Positions 25,572 to 33,877 of a stretch of DNA of 64,000 bases are shown one piece after another (within the stretch, counting starts at the first letter, position 1; each line of letters starts with the position of its first letter). Both the position numbers and the translations under genes were made by a program. The notes below the pieces were generated by a model. That model made no database searches. It was not told the origin of the DNA and worked only from the letters and a program-made list of their open reading frames with translations. The stretch spans positions 28,829 through 92,828 of the forward strand of contig JAHHSG010000009.1 of assembly GCA_020025305.1 (NCBI GenBank), in the 5' to 3' direction. The stretch is from Oscillospiraceae bacterium (GTDB lineage Bacteria; Bacillota; Clostridia; Oscillospirales; Oscillospiraceae).

Positions 25572-25777
25572 AGTATCTCCTTCCCCGTCCTTCCGCAAAT
25601 CAAAAAACAAATGATGGATGATTCAGTGGTAGTGTACCATAGTGTCACCTAAAAAACAAGCAGCCCCGCATTCTTGCCAAATGTTACAATTGTTGGAAAT
25701 TCTCCAAGAATTTTCCGTTCAACTTGACAAGAATAGAAGAAAAATGGCTATGAATTGCGAATTTGGCAGCAAAACAC

Positions 25778-25806
25778 TGGACAATCGAATTTCTTTGATG
25801 TAGAAT
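25778..25806 (+). promoter_or_regulatory. Promoter of the rnf operon
   Basis: -35 TGGACA, 17-base spacer, -10 TAGAAT, with a leader of about 50 bases before rnfC. The same intergenic region carries a second, poorer TTGACA at 25724. Confidence 0.65.
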
Positions 25807-25861
25807 AATTTGCAGTATGGGGTGGCGTAGAGCCACCCATAAGTAAGATGAGGTGAAGACA

Positions 25862-27217
25862 ATGGCACAAGCTTTCTTTGGCGGCGTTCATCCCAATGAC
25901 ATGAAGGCCGCAACCAATGAAAAGGCCATCGAGCAGCTGGCAGCACCGGCGCAGGTGGTCATTCCCATGTCTATGCACATCGGTGCACCTTGTAAGCCTC
26001 TCGTTGCAGTGGGCGATAAGGTGACGATTGGACAAAAAATCGGTGAACCCGGCGGATTTGTGTCCGCTCCCATCCATGCCAGCGTGTCCGGTACGGTGAA
26101 AGCCGTGGAACCCCGGCCCTACAACATGGGCGGCACCATGATGTCCGTGGTAATCGAGAATGATTTCCAGAACACTGTGTGTGAAGACATCCACCCTGTA
26201 GAAGATCCCGACAGCATTACTCCCGAGCAGCTGGTCGAGATTGTTAAGAATGCCGGTATCGTCGGTCAGGGCGGTGCTACATTCCCTACCCACGTCAAGA
26301 TCAGTTCCAGCCTTGGTAAGGTGGACTATGTGATCATCAACGCGGCGGAGTGTGAGCCCTACATCACCGGCGACCACCGCACCTGCCTGGAGCGTCCCGA
26401 GATGGTGATCAAGGGTGCCTCGCTGCTGGCAAAGTGCTTCGGCGTGGACAAGGTGTACATCGGCATTGAGGCCAACAAGCAGAATGCTGCTGACACTCTG
26501 AACAAAACCATTGAGGAGCTGAAGGCTCCCGTAGTGGTAGAAGTGCTGCATACCCGCTACCCGCAGGGTGCTGAGAAGCAGTTGGCGCAGGCCATTTCCG
26601 GCCGTCAGGTGCCCTCCGGCAAGCTGCCCGCAGATGCCGGCTGCTGCATTTTCAACCTGAACACTACGGTTGCGATCTATCGTGCAGTGTACGAGGGGAT
26701 GCCGGTGGTGAACAAGGTTGTCACCGTGTCCGGCTCCGGCGTTATTGATCCCAAAAACATCGAGTGCCCCATTGGCACCCCCATTTCCTGCCTGTTTGAC
26801 GCCTGCGGCGGTCTGAAGGAGGAGACTTACAAGCTGATTATGGGCGGCCCCATGATGGGTTTGGCTCAGTACAGCGTGGATGTATCCGTCGGTAAGGGAA
26901 CCGGTGCCATGCTGGCCTTTGCCGGCGAGGAGGAGAAGTACGTTGCCGAGCCTCAGTGCATCCGCTGCGGCAAGTGCGTCGGCGTATGTCCCATCCGCTT
27001 GGAGCCCGTGTTCATGTACAAGTACCTGATGAAAGGCAATTGGGAGGCATTTCGCGATCAGCTCCATGGTATGGACTGCATCGAGTGCGGTGCCTGCACC
27101 TACACCTGCCCGGCTCGTCTGCCTCTGACCCACGCCTTCCGTCTGGGGAAGCAGCAGGTCAACAACGCAAAAATGGCCGCCCAGGCTAAGGCTGCCGCTG
27201 AGAAGAAGGAGGCGTAA
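25862..27217 (+). CDS. rnfC: Rnf electron transport complex subunit C
   Basis: A 451-residue peripheral subunit. The N-terminal barrel-sandwich part (GGVHPNDMK, VSAPIHASVSGTVKAVEPR) leads to the NADH/FMN-binding Rossmann region (GIVGQGGATFPTHVK, INAAECEPYITGDHR), then two [4Fe-4S] motifs starting at Cys366 (CIRCGKCVGVCP) and Cys406 (CIECGACTYTCP). Rnf oxidises reduced ferredoxin, reduces NAD and pumps Na+ or H+; RnfC is the NAD-reactive subunit. ATG at 25862 is preferred over GTG three codons upstream because GAGGTG sits at proper spacing. First gene of rnfCDGEAB. Confidence 0.96.
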   Translation: MAQAFFGGVHPNDMKAATNEKAIEQLAAPAQVVIPMSMHIGAPCKPLVAVGDKVTIGQKIGEPGGFVSAPIHASVSGTVKAVEPRPYNMGGTMMSVVIENDFQNTVCEDIHPVEDPDSITPEQLVEIVKNAGIVGQGGATFPTHVKISSSLGKVDYVIINAAECEPYITGDHRTCLERPEMVIKGASLLAKCFGVDKVYIGIEANKQNAADTLNKTIEELKAPVVVEVLHTRYPQGAEKQLAQAISGRQVPSGKLPADAGCCIFNLNTTVAIYRAVYEGMPVVNKVVTVSGSGVIDPKNIECPIGTPISCLFDACGGLKEETYKLIMGGPMMGLAQYSVDVSVGKGTGAMLAFAGEEEKYVAEPQCIRCGKCVGVCPIRLEPVFMYKYLMKGNWEAFRDQLHGMDCIECGACTYTCPARLPLTHAFRLGKQQVNNAKMAAQAKAAAEKKEA

Positions 27218-27220
27218 CTT

Positions 27221-28237
27221 ATGACCGATTACAAGAATTTGAAATTGATCGCGTCTTCCTCTCCCCATATCCGTTCCAATGAGGACACCCGCAGCATCAT
27301 GCTGGACGTGATCATCGCTATGCTCCCCGCTCTGTGCATGAGCGTATATGTCTTTGGCTTCCAGGCTCTGATCCTGACTGTCATTGCTGTGGCCTCCTGC
27401 CTGTTCTGGGAGTGGGGCTACCGTAAGGTAATGAAGAAGAACAGCTCCATCGGCGATCTGTCCGCTGTGGTGACCGGTATGCTGCTGGCTCTCAGCTGCC
27501 CCGTGACTCTGCCCTGGTGGATGATGGTGGTCGGCTCTTTCTTTGCCATTGTTGTGGTCAAGCAGCTCTACGGCGGCATTGGCTGCAACTTCCTCAACCC
27601 CGCTCTGGCCGCCCGTGCCGCTCTGATGGCCTGCTACGCCAGCGCCATGACCCAGTGGGCTGCCCCCGGTAATTGGATGCCCCTCTTTGGCTCCGTGGCC
27701 GATGTGGAAACCACCGCTACCCCCTTGGCCATTATGAAGGAGGGTGCTTTTGATCAGCTGCCCACCATTGCTGATATGTTTATCGGCAAGATCGGCGGCT
27801 CCATGGGTGAGGTTTCCTCTCTCATGCTGCTGGCCGGCGGCATCTTCCTGATGCTCCGCAAGGTCATTTCCTGGCATACTCCCGTAGCCTTTATCGGCAC
27901 CGTGGCTGTGATCTCTCTGATTTCCGCTCCTGCCGGTATCAGCGCCGTAGACTACATGGCCTACAGCGTGTTCGGCGGCGGTCTGATGATGGGTGCCATC
28001 TTTATGGCTACCGACTATGCCACTTCTCCCGTGACCAAGCCCGGTCAGCTGATCTTCGGCATTGGCTGCGGTCTGCTGACGGTGTTTATCCGCCGCTTCG
28101 GCTCCTATCCCGAGGGCGTGTGCTTCTCCATTCTGGTGATGAACTGCACCACTTGGCTCATTGACAAGTATGTCCGTCCCACCATCTACGGCGCACCCAA
28201 GAAGGAAAAGAAGGCAAAGGAGGCGGCTGCAAAATGA
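27221..28237 (+). CDS. rnfD: Rnf electron transport complex subunit D
   Basis: A 338-residue integral membrane subunit with about nine to ten helices, the SSSPHIRSNEDTRSIMLDVIIAMLPA start and GIGCNFLNPALAARA. The segment T164-T-A-T-P-L169 corresponds to the usual covalent FMN attachment site of RnfD/NqrB. It carries electrons across the membrane and forms part of the ion path. Its stop overlaps rnfG by four bases. Confidence 0.96.
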   Translation: MTDYKNLKLIASSSPHIRSNEDTRSIMLDVIIAMLPALCMSVYVFGFQALILTVIAVASCLFWEWGYRKVMKKNSSIGDLSAVVTGMLLALSCPVTLPWWMMVVGSFFAIVVVKQLYGGIGCNFLNPALAARAALMACYASAMTQWAAPGNWMPLFGSVADVETTATPLAIMKEGAFDQLPTIADMFIGKIGGSMGEVSSLMLLAGGIFLMLRKVISWHTPVAFIGTVAVISLISAPAGISAVDYMAYSVFGGGLMMGAIFMATDYATSPVTKPGQLIFGIGCGLLTVFIRRFGSYPEGVCFSILVMNCTTWLIDKYVRPTIYGAPKKEKKAKEAAAK

Positions 28238-28830
28238 AAATCTCCGGAAAGTTTATTTTGAAGGTGGCCGGCACCCTGACTGTCATCTCCCTCATTGTGG
28301 CTGCTCTGCTGGGCGCTGTCAACGAAGTGACCAAGGGGCCCATTAAGGCCATCAACGAAGCGAAGACCAAGGACGCTCTGGTGAAGGTCGTTACCGACAC
28401 TGAGAGCGAGTTTGTCCCTCAGGAACTGACCGATGAGGTCAAGGCCGCTGCCACCGCACAGGGCGGCACCGTCACCGAACTCTATCAGGTGAAGTCCAAT
28501 GGCGAGGCGGCAGGCTACGCTGTTAAGATCGTGGCCAGCGGCTCTCAGGGCAGCATCGAAATGATTGTCGGTACCGACACCAACAAGGCCATCACCGGCA
28601 TCAGCGTTGTTAAACACGCCGAGACTTCCGGTATCGGCACCAAGGTCTGCAACGACAATGCACCCGCTGTCAACGGTACTCCCGTACTGGATCAGTTCAT
28701 CGGTTTGTCCGGTTCCGGCAGCCTGGTAGTCAAGGGCAACATCAGCCCTGTCTCCGGCGCCACTGTTTCTTCCTCCGGTGTGACCAAGGGCGCCAACGCC
28801 GCTCTGGCCGTCGTGGAAGTATTGGGTTAA
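28234..28830 (+). CDS. rnfG: Rnf electron transport complex subunit G
   Basis: A 198-residue protein with a single N-terminal membrane helix (GTLTVISLIVAALLGAV) and an extracytoplasmic FMN-binding domain. The flavinylation motif SGAT (Thr177) in SPVSGATVSS is present, so FMN is expected to be joined through a phosphoester by an ApbE-type transferase not encoded in this window. Other features: GIGTKVCND and TGISVVKHAETSGIG. Start overlaps rnfD. Confidence 0.96.
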   Translation: MKISGKFILKVAGTLTVISLIVAALLGAVNEVTKGPIKAINEAKTKDALVKVVTDTESEFVPQELTDEVKAAATAQGGTVTELYQVKSNGEAAGYAVKIVASGSQGSIEMIVGTDTNKAITGISVVKHAETSGIGTKVCNDNAPAVNGTPVLDQFIGLSGSGSLVVKGNISPVSGATVSSSGVTKGANAALAVVEVLG

Positions 28831-28847
28831 GAAAGGAGGAGTACTAA

Positions 28848-29459
28848 ATGAATCCTAAGAAACAACTAATGGACGGTTTGATCAATCAGAACCCCGTTCT
28901 GGTACAGCTTTTGGGTATGTGCTCCACCATGGCCATCACCACTTCGATTATGAACGGTCTTGGCATGGGTGTGTCTGTTATGATCATCCTGACCCTGTCC
29001 AATATCTTTATTTCCCTGCTGCGCAAGATTATTCCCGGCGAAGTGCGTATCGCCTGCTACATCGTGGTGATCGCCGGCTTCGTTACCTGCGTTGACCTGC
29101 TGCTGCAGGCCTTCGTTCCCTCGATTGCCGCATCTCTGGGTGTGTTTATCCCCCTGATCGTGGTAAACTGCATTATCCTTGGCCGTGCAGAGGCTTTTGC
29201 CTCCAAGAATACCGTGGGTGCCGCTGCACTGGACGGTATCTTCCAGGGTTTGGGCTACACCATCGTGCTGGTGATCCTGTGCTTCTTCCGTGAGCTGCTG
29301 GGCAGCGGCACACTGGCCGGCATTCAGATCATGCCCGAGTCCTACACCCCCGCTCTGATGCTGGTGCTGCCCGTGGGCGGCTTCCTGTCTCTGGGCTGCC
29401 TGATCGCTGTCATGCAGTGGGCCATGGCCAAGAGCGCTAAGAAAAAGGAGGCCAAGTAA
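28848..29459 (+). CDS. rnfE: Rnf electron transport complex subunit E
   Basis: A 203-residue membrane protein with six helices, homologous to RnfA. It shows NPVLVQLLGMCSTMAITTS, SLLRKIIPGEVRIACYIVVIAG, VNCIILGRAEAFASKN and FFRELLGSGT, all hallmark segments. With RnfA it holds the Cys residues of an intramembrane iron-sulfur site between its two halves. AGGAGG lies before the ATG; three bases separate it from rnfA. Confidence 0.95.
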   Translation: MNPKKQLMDGLINQNPVLVQLLGMCSTMAITTSIMNGLGMGVSVMIILTLSNIFISLLRKIIPGEVRIACYIVVIAGFVTCVDLLLQAFVPSIAASLGVFIPLIVVNCIILGRAEAFASKNTVGAAALDGIFQGLGYTIVLVILCFFRELLGSGTLAGIQIMPESYTPALMLVLPVGGFLSLGCLIAVMQWAMAKSAKKKEAK

Positions 29460-29462
29460 GTT

Positions 29463-30047
29463 ATGAGTGTTACTTCTCTGCTCGCCATTTCTCTTGGCGC
29501 AATTCTGACCAATAACTTTATCTTTGCCCAGTTCCTGGGTATCTGCCCCTTCCTGGGCGTTTCCAAGAAGATCGACACCGCCGTGGGTATGGGTGCCGCC
29601 GTGACCTTCGTTATGGGTCTGGCTTCCGCCTTTGCCTATCTGGTGAACATCGTTCTCAGAGCGCTGGGTCTGGAGTTTATGCAGACTGTGGCTTTCATTC
29701 TGGTGATTGCCGGTCTGGTGCAGTTCGTGGAAATGTTCCTCAAGAAGTTCATTCCCACGCTGTATACCGCTCTTGGCGTGTACCTGCCCCTGATTACCAC
29801 CAACTGCGCCGTGCTGGGTGTTGCCCTGCTGAACGTGCAGAACAACTACAACTTCATCGAGTCCGTGGTGTATGGTATCACCGGCGGTCTGGGCTTCCTG
29901 CTGGCAATCTTCCTGTTTGCGGCTGTCCGTGAGCAGCTGGAATTTGCCGAGACCCCCAAGGCCTTCGAGGGTTTCCCCATCGCACTGATCACTGCCGGTC
30001 TGATGGCTCTGGCCTTCATGGGCTTCAGTGGTCTGAAGGTCTGGTAA
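29463..30047 (+). CDS. rnfA: Rnf electron transport complex subunit A
   Basis: A 194-residue six-helix membrane protein with NNFIFAQFLGICPFLGVSKK at the start and LPLITTNCAVLGVALLN, the two Cys-bearing half-helices that bind the membrane cluster together with RnfE. Inverted topology relative to RnfE is expected. It precedes rnfB by 14 bases with AGGAGG in between. Confidence 0.95.
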   Translation: MSVTSLLAISLGAILTNNFIFAQFLGICPFLGVSKKIDTAVGMGAAVTFVMGLASAFAYLVNIVLRALGLEFMQTVAFILVIAGLVQFVEMFLKKFIPTLYTALGVYLPLITTNCAVLGVALLNVQNNYNFIESVVYGITGGLGFLLAIFLFAAVREQLEFAETPKAFEGFPIALITAGLMALAFMGFSGLKVW

Positions 30048-30061
30048 GGAGGTAAAAGACA

Positions 30062-30964
30062 ATGGATTTTATAACGATTCTTTACGCTGTTCTGGTGCTG
30101 GGCGCTCTGGCCATCATTTTTGGTCTGATCCTGGCCGTGGCAGCTAAGGCCTTTGAGGTGAAGGTCGATCCTCGTCTGCCTCAGATTCAGGATTGCCTGG
30201 CCGGCGCTAACTGTGGCGGCTGCGGATATCCCGGCTGCGGCGGCTGTGCCGAGGCCATTCTGGCCGGCAAGGCTCCCATCACCGCCTGCGCACCTGCCGG
30301 TGCCGAGGGTGCTGCCAAGATCGCTGCGATCATGGGCATGGAAGCTCCCTCCGGCGAAAAGATGGTGGCGCACGTCCTGTGCAACGGCGGCGTGAACGCC
30401 AAGAAGAACTTCGAGTATCGCGGTGTTCAGGACTGCGTTGCCGCTACCAAGGTCTGCGGCGGCGATGTTCTGGGCTGCAAGTACGGCTGCTTTGGCTTCG
30501 GTACCTGCGTGGCTGCATGTCAATTTGACGCCCTCCATATCGGCGAGAACGGCGCTGCCGTTGTCGATAAGGAAAAGTGCACCAACTGCGGCGCCTGCCG
30601 TGAAGCCTGCCCCCGCCACCTGATCGTGGAAGTTCCCTACAAGCAGAAGGTATTCGTCAACTGTTCCAATCTGGACAAGGGTCCTGCAGCCACCAAGGTC
30701 TGCACCAATTCCTGCATTGGCTGCGGTTTGTGCGAGCGCACCTGTAAGTTTGATGCCATCCATGTAGTTAACGGCGTGGCCGTCATTGACTACTCCAAGT
30801 GCAAGAACTGCACGATGTGCGCCAAGGCCTGCCCCAAGGGTGCCATTGAGCCTATCCCCACGCCCGAGGAGAAGGAGAAGTTCAAGGCCGCTCAGAAGGC
30901 TGCTGCCGAAAAGAAGGCCGCTGCTGCCAAGGCTGCTGCTGAGAAAACCGAGAGCGCTGAGTAA
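30062..30964 (+). CDS. rnfB: Rnf electron transport complex subunit B
   Basis: A 300-residue ferredoxin-type subunit: an N-terminal membrane helix (TILYAVLVLGALAIIFGLILAV), the four-Cys domain NCGGCGYPGCGGCAEAI, a central region (CGGDVLGCKYGCFGFGTC), then typical ferredoxin motifs CTNCGACREACP and C.GCGLCERTC, CKNCTMCAKACP. It is the likely entry point for electrons from soluble ferredoxin. The last ~30 residues are a Lys/Ala/Glu-rich helix without clear function. It closes the operon before a strong terminator. Confidence 0.96.
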   Translation: MDFITILYAVLVLGALAIIFGLILAVAAKAFEVKVDPRLPQIQDCLAGANCGGCGYPGCGGCAEAILAGKAPITACAPAGAEGAAKIAAIMGMEAPSGEKMVAHVLCNGGVNAKKNFEYRGVQDCVAATKVCGGDVLGCKYGCFGFGTCVAACQFDALHIGENGAAVVDKEKCTNCGACREACPRHLIVEVPYKQKVFVNCSNLDKGPAATKVCTNSCIGCGLCERTCKFDAIHVVNGVAVIDYSKCKNCTMCAKACPKGAIEPIPTPEEKEKFKAAQKAAAEKKAAAAKAAAEKTESAE

Positions 30965-30992
30965 GCCGTTTCTTTCTTAGATGCGCTTTTAA

Positions 30993-31021
30993 AAAGAACC
31001 ACCTGCGGGTGGTTCTTTTTT
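30993..31021 (+). terminator. Terminator of the rnf operon
   Basis: Arms AAAGAACCACC and GGTGGTTCTTT with a short loop and a run of six T, 28 bases after rnfB. Confidence 0.93.
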
Positions 31022-31024
31022 CTC

Positions 31025-31400
31025 TGTTGCGGGCAAGCCGCAAAACTGTCCCCATTTCCCGGCAGGCAGGGAAGATGCGCCGCACGGGGGAAGCCATAGT
31101 CACCGGGCGGATTTGGCCCGTATTTTAAAGTAGGACTAAATAGGCGCACGAAACTTTCCGCTTGCGGTATCTATTGCCGACGCATTTTCCCCATGTGGGC
31201 ATATGATCATCGCCCTGCAAAGTAGCATTTTGCCCATCCAGCCCCATTGTATTTCGTGCTACGGTACATTGGATAGCCACACAGCTCACGGAAGAGGCCA
31301 TAAGCTGCCGGCAGCGGGAATTTGATGAAACAATGTCTTATGAACGGATTCTCTCCCGTTAAAATTGCATTGGAAAGGACCGTGTTTTGTATCGGAAAAC
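31025..31400. other. Intergenic DNA upstream of the THF riboswitch, no gene seen
   Basis: No frame with a ribosome binding site and no recognised RNA. One stop-free run of about 32 codons (31270-31365, + strand, reading HWIATQLTEEAISCRQREFDE) ends in TAA and could be a coding remnant, but it has no start or homologue that I know. Confidence 0.4.
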
Positions 31401-31402
31401 AC

Positions 31403-31430
31403 TTGCAAATCCACAGCAAAAGCGTATAAT
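31403..31430 (+). promoter_or_regulatory. Promoter of the THF riboswitch-folT transcript
   Basis: -35 TTGCAA, 16-base spacer, -10 TATAAT. The expected start of transcription, about 31437, lies only a few bases before the first base of the riboswitch P1 stem. Confidence 0.8.
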
Positions 31431-31441
31431 AAATATATCTA

Positions 31442-31545
31442 GGCAGAGTAGGCATCTGTGTGTTGCAAAGTGCTGGCGGGACGGGGAGTTGTCCGCCGGA
31501 CGAAACGGAATTTTCCGTGCAGTACAGACGCTGCATCCCGCTGCC
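31442..31545 (+). ncRNA. Tetrahydrofolate (THF) riboswitch, class I
   Basis: P1 is GGCAG (31442-31446) with CTGCC (31541-31545). The conserved strand GAGTAG directly after P1, the TTGCAAAGTG segment, a long G/C stem (CTGGCGG..GAC with GTC..CGCCGG) and ACGAA after it, and the 3' part GACGCTGCATCCCGCTGCC match the published folT-type THF aptamer layout in order. P2 can form from CTGT with ACAG. It lies before a FolT-family gene, the usual target. Ligand is reduced folate. Confidence 0.85.
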
Positions 31546-31571
31546 GCATACCGGACTCGCGGGCATTTCCC

Positions 31572-31619
31572 CCTCCTCTGTGCGGCTGACCCTTTAGGGC
31601 TGCCAAATCACATAGGAGG
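31572..31619 (+). promoter_or_regulatory. Shine-Dalgarno-sequestering hairpin of the THF riboswitch
   Basis: CCTCCT-C-TGTG at 31572-31582 can pair with CACA-T-AGGAGG at 31609-31619, ten base pairs with one mismatch, hiding the ribosome binding site that lies nine bases before the start codon at 31629. No U-run terminator follows, so control at translation is likely. GCCGCA just after P1 can pair with TGCGGC at 31581, giving a possible competing fold. Confidence 0.7.
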
Positions 31620-31628
31620 TCTTTTTTT

Positions 31629-32654
31629 ATGCCCTTGTTCAAAACCCCATTTTCCCGCGACTACTGGCGCACAGCCGCTCAGGAGTTAAAAAATCCCCGT
31701 ATTCTGGTTTTTGCCGCACTGATGATTGCCCTGCGGGTGGCGCTCAAGCCTGTAGGCTTCAATCTGGGTCCCGGTATGCAGATCAACACCGCCTTTGTCA
31801 TCAATGCGCTGGGCGCCATGACCTTCGGTCCGGTGGTGGCCATGCTGGCCGCAGCCGTGTCCGATACGCTTGGCTGTCTGCTGTTCCCCACGGGCCCCTA
31901 TTTCTTTCCTTTTATTTTTATAGAAATCGCCGGTTCTTTGATTTTTGCCCTGTTTCTCTACCGCACCAAGGTCACGCCTACCCGGGTCATTCTGTCCCGG
32001 TTCTGCATTGACTTCTTTGTCAATATCCTGCTCAATGCTCCTATTATGGCGCTTTACTACCATTTGGTCATGGGGAAGAGCTATGCCATGTTCCAAATCC
32101 CCCACATCATCAAAAACCTCTGTATGTTCCCGGTGGAGAGTTTCTTCCTTACGCTGTTTTTGGCCCTGATGCTGCCCATTCTCTACCGATCGAACCTGAT
32201 CGCTGACAGTGGGGAGGAGCTCCGCTTTAACCGAAAACACGCCGCCATCATCGTGTCTCTCTTTTTGGTGGCCGCCTCCTGTGTGGTGGGCTATTTCATC
32301 TACGACTACAACACCGCCAACCACGCCCCCCGCATGGATCACAAGCCCGCTGTGATGGCCGCCTACAACGAAGGGCTCACCGCCGAAGCTGACCGGCAGA
32401 ATCTTTTACAAGACGGTCAGATTATCATTATGAATAAGGTATATAAGCACTTCCGCGGTGACACCACTGTTCTTTTCAATGTCTACGACACCACGGCGGA
32501 GACGGATCTGGCGAAAATTCAGGCAGGCGTCCGCGCCAAGACCGTGAAGGAAGACCCGACCCTCACCAAAATTGCCACCGGAAAAGCCATCCTCACCAAG
32601 GACGATGTCCACAGTGTGGCAGAACTGACCATCACCCCCGCTGCGGAGAAATAG
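31629..32654 (+). CDS. folT: FolT-family ECF transporter S component with C-terminal extension
   Basis: A 341-residue protein. Residues ~25-205 form the six-helix S component of a folate-family ECF transporter (ILVFAALMIALRVALK, FVINALGAMTFGPVVAM, LFPTGPYFFPFIFIEIAGS), which binds folate and docks onto a shared EcfAAT module encoded elsewhere. Normal family members end near residue 190. Here a seventh helix (AAIIVSLFLVAASCVVGYFIYDY, about 205-227) is followed by some 115 soluble residues (YNEGLTAEADRQNLLQDGQ, VYKHFRGDTTVLFNVYDTTAE) that I do not recognise. AGGAGG before the ATG is predicted to be masked by the riboswitch hairpin. Folate specificity is supported by the THF aptamer. Confidence 0.88.
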   Translation: MPLFKTPFSRDYWRTAAQELKNPRILVFAALMIALRVALKPVGFNLGPGMQINTAFVINALGAMTFGPVVAMLAAAVSDTLGCLLFPTGPYFFPFIFIEIAGSLIFALFLYRTKVTPTRVILSRFCIDFFVNILLNAPIMALYYHLVMGKSYAMFQIPHIIKNLCMFPVESFFLTLFLALMLPILYRSNLIADSGEELRFNRKHAAIIVSLFLVAASCVVGYFIYDYNTANHAPRMDHKPAVMAAYNEGLTAEADRQNLLQDGQIIIMNKVYKHFRGDTTVLFNVYDTTAETDLAKIQAGVRAKTVKEDPTLTKIATGKAILTKDDVHSVAELTITPAAEK

Positions 32655-32677
32655 CCCTCATTCCATTCCCTCATTTT

Positions 32678-32708
32678 GCCGCTATCCTAAAGGATAGCGG
32701 CTTTTTTT
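32678..32708 (+). terminator. Terminator after folT
   Basis: Perfect arms GCCGCTATCCT and AGGATAGCGGC with an AA loop, then seven T. Confidence 0.95.
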
Positions 32709-32749
32709 GCTTCTTTTCCTTTGTTCATAAATCGTTTACCGTTGTCCTA

Positions 32750-32778
32750 TTGACATTATGGCACCACGGTGGTACACT
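32750..32778 (+). promoter_or_regulatory. Promoter of the hrcA-grpE-dnaK-dnaJ operon
   Basis: -35 TTGACA (perfect), 17-base spacer, -10 TACACT, just upstream of the CIRCE operator. Confidence 0.88.
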
Positions 32779-32781
32779 GAG

Positions 32782-32808
32782 TTAGCACTCAAGGATAAGG
32801 AGTGCTAA
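32782..32808. promoter_or_regulatory. CIRCE operator (HrcA binding site)
   Basis: TTAGCACTC, nine-base spacer, GAGTGCTAA: a perfect match to the CIRCE consensus. It overlaps the start of transcription and lies 13 bases before the hrcA ATG, so HrcA represses its own operon; release occurs on heat shock when GroEL is titrated. Confidence 0.97.
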
Positions 32809-32821
32809 ACGGAGAATTGCC

Positions 32822-33877
32822 ATGGAATTAACGGATCGAAAAAAGCAAATACTGAAGATCGTGGTAGATGGCTATGTAGCGACTGCCGAACCCATAGGCT
32901 CCAAGGCTATTGTTGAAAAGATGCCGGGAAAGATCAGCTCCGCCACCGTGCGCAATGAGCTGGCGGATCTGGTGACCATGGGCTATTTGGAGCAGCCGCA
33001 CACCTCTGCCGGACGAATCCCATCCCCCAAAGGCTATCGCCTCTACGTCAACGAGTTGATGGAGCGCCGCACGCTTTCGGCGCAGGAGGCGGCAGACATC
33101 AGCGCTTCTCTTACGGAAAAGATGGCAGGGGTGGATCAGGTGGTATCCCAAGCCGGGCAGATGGTTTCCCAATTTGTGGGCTATCCGGCCTACGCCATGA
33201 CCAGCGGACAGCAGGATGCTACCGTACAGCGTTTCGAGTTAATCGCTGTAGATGAGATGAGTGTCATCTCCGTGGTGATGCTCTCCGACAGTCGGGTAAA
33301 GAGCCAGCTCCTGCACACGCAGCTGCCCATAGACACCGCCGCCCTCTCTGATATGCGCCACCTGTTAAACACGCATTTTGTGGGTATTGCGCCAGAGAAG
33401 ATCAGCCAGCGGCTGATGAATCTTTCCGATCAAGTCAGTGGACAGTGGTTCTTGCTTTTAAACCAAGTGTGTGACTACGCTTGCAGCTTATTGCAGCAGG
33501 CCATGCACCAGACGGTGTCCACCACAGGCGCCACGCAGTTCTTAAAATTCCCGGAGTACCGGGACCCGGATAAAGCCCAGGATCTCATGAGCTTTATGGT
33601 GGACAGCAAGGAGAACCTGCCGGTCCCCACGGGGGACAGTCCCATGCAGATTCTCATCGGGCCGGAAAACGTGAACGACGCACTGAAAGACAGCAGCGTT
33701 GTGATCGCCAGTTACGATATCGGAGATCATATGAGGGGACTGGTGGGCGTGGTTGGCCCCACGCGCATGGATTATGCCACCGTAGCTGCTCGGCTGAGTT
33801 ATTTTGCCGAGAGCTTAAGCCGTATGTTCGGCAGCAATCACCAGTTACCCGCCAAGGAGGATACAGAGAATGAGTGA
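32822..33877 (+). CDS. hrcA: Heat-inducible transcription repressor HrcA
   Basis: A 351-residue repressor with an N-terminal winged helix (ELTDRKKQILKIVVDGYVATAEPIGSK, VRNELADLVTMGYLEQPHTSAGR IPS region) and the C-terminal GAF-like domain ending in IGPTRM-type sequence (VGVVGPTRMDYATVAARLSYFAE). It binds CIRCE as a dimer, helped to fold by GroEL. First gene of the heat-shock operon; its end overlaps grpE by eight bases. Confidence 0.97.
   Translation: MELTDRKKQILKIVVDGYVATAEPIGSKAIVEKMPGKISSATVRNELADLVTMGYLEQPHTSAGRIPSPKGYRLYVNELMERRTLSAQEAADISASLTEKMAGVDQVVSQAGQMVSQFVGYPAYAMTSGQQDATVQRFELIAVDEMSVISVVMLSDSRVKSQLLHTQLPIDTAALSDMRHLLNTHFVGIAPEKISQRLMNLSDQVSGQWFLLLNQVCDYACSLLQQAMHQTVSTTGATQFLKFPEYRDPDKAQDLMSFMVDSKENLPVPTGDSPMQILIGPENVNDALKDSSVVIASYDIGDHMRGLVGVVGPTRMDYATVAARLSYFAESLSRMFGSNHQLPAKEDTENE

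Noticed and set aside
25748..27877. A 709-codon frame opposite rnfC and rnfD
   Set aside because: Antisense to well-conserved Rnf genes; its His/Gly/Gln-rich translation is typical of reverse frames.
28866..30062. A 398-codon minus frame opposite rnfE-rnfA
   Set aside because: Antisense shadow of conserved membrane genes.
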